6,878 nucleotides of DNA, taken from positions 1-6,878 of the forward strand of contig JAUVQD010000077.1 of assembly GCA_030598355.1 (NCBI GenBank). Reading direction: 5' to 3'. The notes under the pieces are model-generated. The model searched no databases and was not told the origin of the DNA. It was given only the letters and a program-made list of their open reading frames with translations. Shown one piece after another: positions 5,734 through 6,878 of this stretch; position 1 is the stretch's first letter; each line of letters opens with the position of its first letter. The translations under genes were made by a program, and so were the position numbers. Source of the DNA: Actinomycetes bacterium (GTDB lineage Bacteria; Actinomycetota; Aquicultoria; CAJVYJ01; JAUVQD01).

Positions 5734-6426
5734 ATGGGCTTGGTAGAAGCAAAAAAAGAGTTGCAGGAACTATCGGACACCGAAAGAGCGAGAAAGCTAT
5801 CGCGATTCTTCAAAACCGGGAAGGGAGAATATGGTGAAGGAGATCTGTTTCTCGGCATCACTGTTCCGAAGATTCGAAAGGTGGCCAAAGAGCACAAAGA
5901 GATAAATGTTGATGGACTCGTAAGCTTGCTTAGCTCCCCGTATCACGAGGAAAGAATGACCGCGCTTATTATCATGACTCTAAGGTATCCCCGGGATAAA
6001 GATACTTTTTACCGCCTGTATATTGATAATACCGAATATATTAATAACTGGGATCTAGTGGACGTTACGTGCCCCAGGATTGTCGGTGACTATCTTCTCG
6101 ATAAACCTCGCGGTCTTTTATATGAATTTGCAGACTCTAGCGATCTTTGGAAAAAAAGGATAGCAATTATCTCGACATTAACTTTTATTAGGAGTAATCA
6201 ATATGCGGATACACTAAGGCTTTCTGAAATCCTATTGGATGACACCCACGACCTCATTCACAAAGCCGTCGGCTGGATGCTAAGAGAAGTAGGGAACAGA
6301 TCTAAAAAGACGGAAGCAGGATTCCTCAAGAAACACTATCAGGCAATGCCGAGGACGATGCTTCGCTACGCTATCGAAAAATTCCCGGAAGCCGAGAGAA
6401 AGAACTACCTAAATGGAGAGATTTAG
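5734..6426 (+). CDS. AlkD-like DNA alkylation repair glycosylase
   Basis: A 230-residue all-helical HEAT-like repeat protein of the DNA alkylation repair (AlkD/AlkC) superfamily. In this family AlkD excises positively charged lesions, 7-methylguanine and 3-methyladenine, without flipping the base. Motifs along the chain are LGITVPKIRKVAKEH (40-54), YHEERMTALIIM (70-81), NNWDLVDVTCPRIVG (104-118), LWKKRIAIIST (138-148), DLIHKAVGWMLREVG (173-187) and MPRTMLRYAIEKFP (205-218). W106, D110, R142 and W181 correspond by motif and spacing to W109, D113, R148 and W187 of the Bacillus cereus enzyme, so the active site is intact. The length is normal. ATG 5734 is the only sensible start, yet no Shine-Dalgarno site lies before it. 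Expression may be weak or rely on readthrough from upstream. The Tag-family gene follows after 25 bp in the same direction, which makes a two-gene alkylation-repair unit likely. Confidence 0.92.
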   Translation: MGLVEAKKELQELSDTERARKLSRFFKTGKGEYGEGDLFLGITVPKIRKVAKEHKEINVDGLVSLLSSPYHEERMTALIIMTLRYPRDKDTFYRLYIDNTEYINNWDLVDVTCPRIVGDYLLDKPRGLLYEFADSSDLWKKRIAIISTLTFIRSNQYADTLRLSEILLDDTHDLIHKAVGWMLREVGNRSKKTEAGFLKKHYQAMPRTMLRYAIEKFPEAERKNYLNGEI

Positions 6427-6451
6427 CGCTACTGTCGCTCAATAGAAAGTA

Positions 6452-6878
6452 ATGGTTATGGAAAAACCAAAAACTTACTGTGAGTTTGTGGAGAATCTCG
6501 AGCAGTCAAATGTTCACCGAGCCTACCATGATACTAAATACGGTTTTCCGATAACTTCAGATAACGAGCTATTTGGACGATTAGTGCTGGAAATAAATCA
6601 GGCAGGGCTTTCTTGGACAACTATTTTGAATAAGCAGGAAAGTATTAGAAAAGCCTACTTAGAATTTAATATTCGAAAAGTGGCAAGGTTTGATGAAGAA
6701 GACATTGAGAAGCTGCTATCGGACCCAGGCATTATTAGGAACAAGCTGAAAATCAATGCCGCCATATTTAATGCTCAGAAGATCATTGAGATTCAGGGCG
6801 AATATGGATCATTTAAGGCTTGGTTGGATTACAATGATCCTCTGCAATTAGATGACTGGGTCGAGCTCTTTAAAAAAA
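6452..6878 (+). CDS. tag: DNA-3-methyladenine glycosylase I (3' end missing)
   Basis: The open frame runs to the window edge with 142 codons visible of about 185-195 expected. The enzyme removes 3-methyladenine from DNA as the first step of base excision repair. Family blocks are AYHDTKYGFP (24-33), LFGRLVLEINQAGLSW (40-55), ILNKQESIRKAY (58-69) and LLSDPGIIRNKLKINAAI (87-104), followed by NAQKIIEIQGEYGSF. E47 and W55 correspond to E38 and W46 of the E. coli enzyme's base pocket. C10 and H26 correspond to zinc ligands C4 and H17. The other two ligands lie beyond the window. The HDxEWG motif of typical members reads HDTKYG here, and the Cys-to-His spacing is 16 rather than 13, so this is a divergent subgroup. 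ATG 6452 and ATG 6458 are both in frame, with only a weak AGAAAG (6445-6449 region) upstream, so the exact start is unsure. The region is AT-richer than the left half of the window. Confidence 0.9.
   Translation, partial: MVMEKPKTYCEFVENLEQSNVHRAYHDTKYGFPITSDNELFGRLVLEINQAGLSWTTILNKQESIRKAYLEFNIRKVARFDEEDIEKLLSDPGIIRNKLKINAAIFNAQKIIEIQGEYGSFKAWLDYNDPLQLDDWVELFKK

Noticed and set aside
1..6878. CRISPR arrays, tRNA or rRNA genes, insertion sequences
   Set aside because: I found no regularly spaced repeats, no tRNA-like cloverleaf, no rRNA sequence and no transposase motif on either strand.

Overview
The window reads as bacterial chromosomal DNA of medium GC content, probably from an uncultivated anaerobe. 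The organism cannot be fixed from sequence alone. A membrane-anchored G5-domain protein is most typical of Gram-positive lineages (Actinomycetota, Bacillota). A BchE-type B12-dependent radical SAM enzyme and a DUF5654 membrane protein fit an anaerobic or microaerobic lifestyle. My low-confidence guess is an uncultivated Actinomycetota or Chloroflexota.

Left part (1-3682). The window opens inside a gene of unknown function (2-517, 5' end missing). A three-gene cluster on the + strand follows. It holds a GbsR/MarR-type regulator (611-1153), an NAD(P)-binding SDR oxidoreductase of the NmrA/NDUFA9-like type (1242-2174), and a B12-binding radical SAM protein closely resembling BchE, the anaerobic Mg-protoporphyrin IX monomethyl ester cyclase (2171-3682). 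The SDR and radical SAM genes share an ATGA overlap, so they are probably translationally coupled. A similar operator-like motif (AAGTTCAGAA, preceded by a related half-site 9 bp upstream) lies before both the regulator and the SDR gene. This suggests a small regulon controlled by the GbsR-like protein. No other photosynthesis gene is visible, so the substrate of the BchE-like enzyme is open. This cluster is the most interesting part of the window.

Middle part (3683-5097). A single-pass membrane protein with an extracytoplasmic G5 domain and a C-terminal SmpA/OmlA (BamE)-like segment (3843-4709) converges on a small two-helix DUF5654 membrane protein on the - strand (4725-4991). A short gap after it contains an 8-bp inverted repeat.

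Right part (5098-6878). This part starts with the C-terminal portion of an HD-superfamily protein. It has no proper start, and its reading frame continues past an in-frame TGA, so it looks like a decaying gene. Two base-excision-repair genes for alkylated DNA follow: an AlkD-like HEAT-repeat glycosylase (5734-6426) and a Tag-family 3-methyladenine glycosylase I (6452 to the window edge). The last of these is visibly more AT-rich than the left part, which is consistent with a separate origin.
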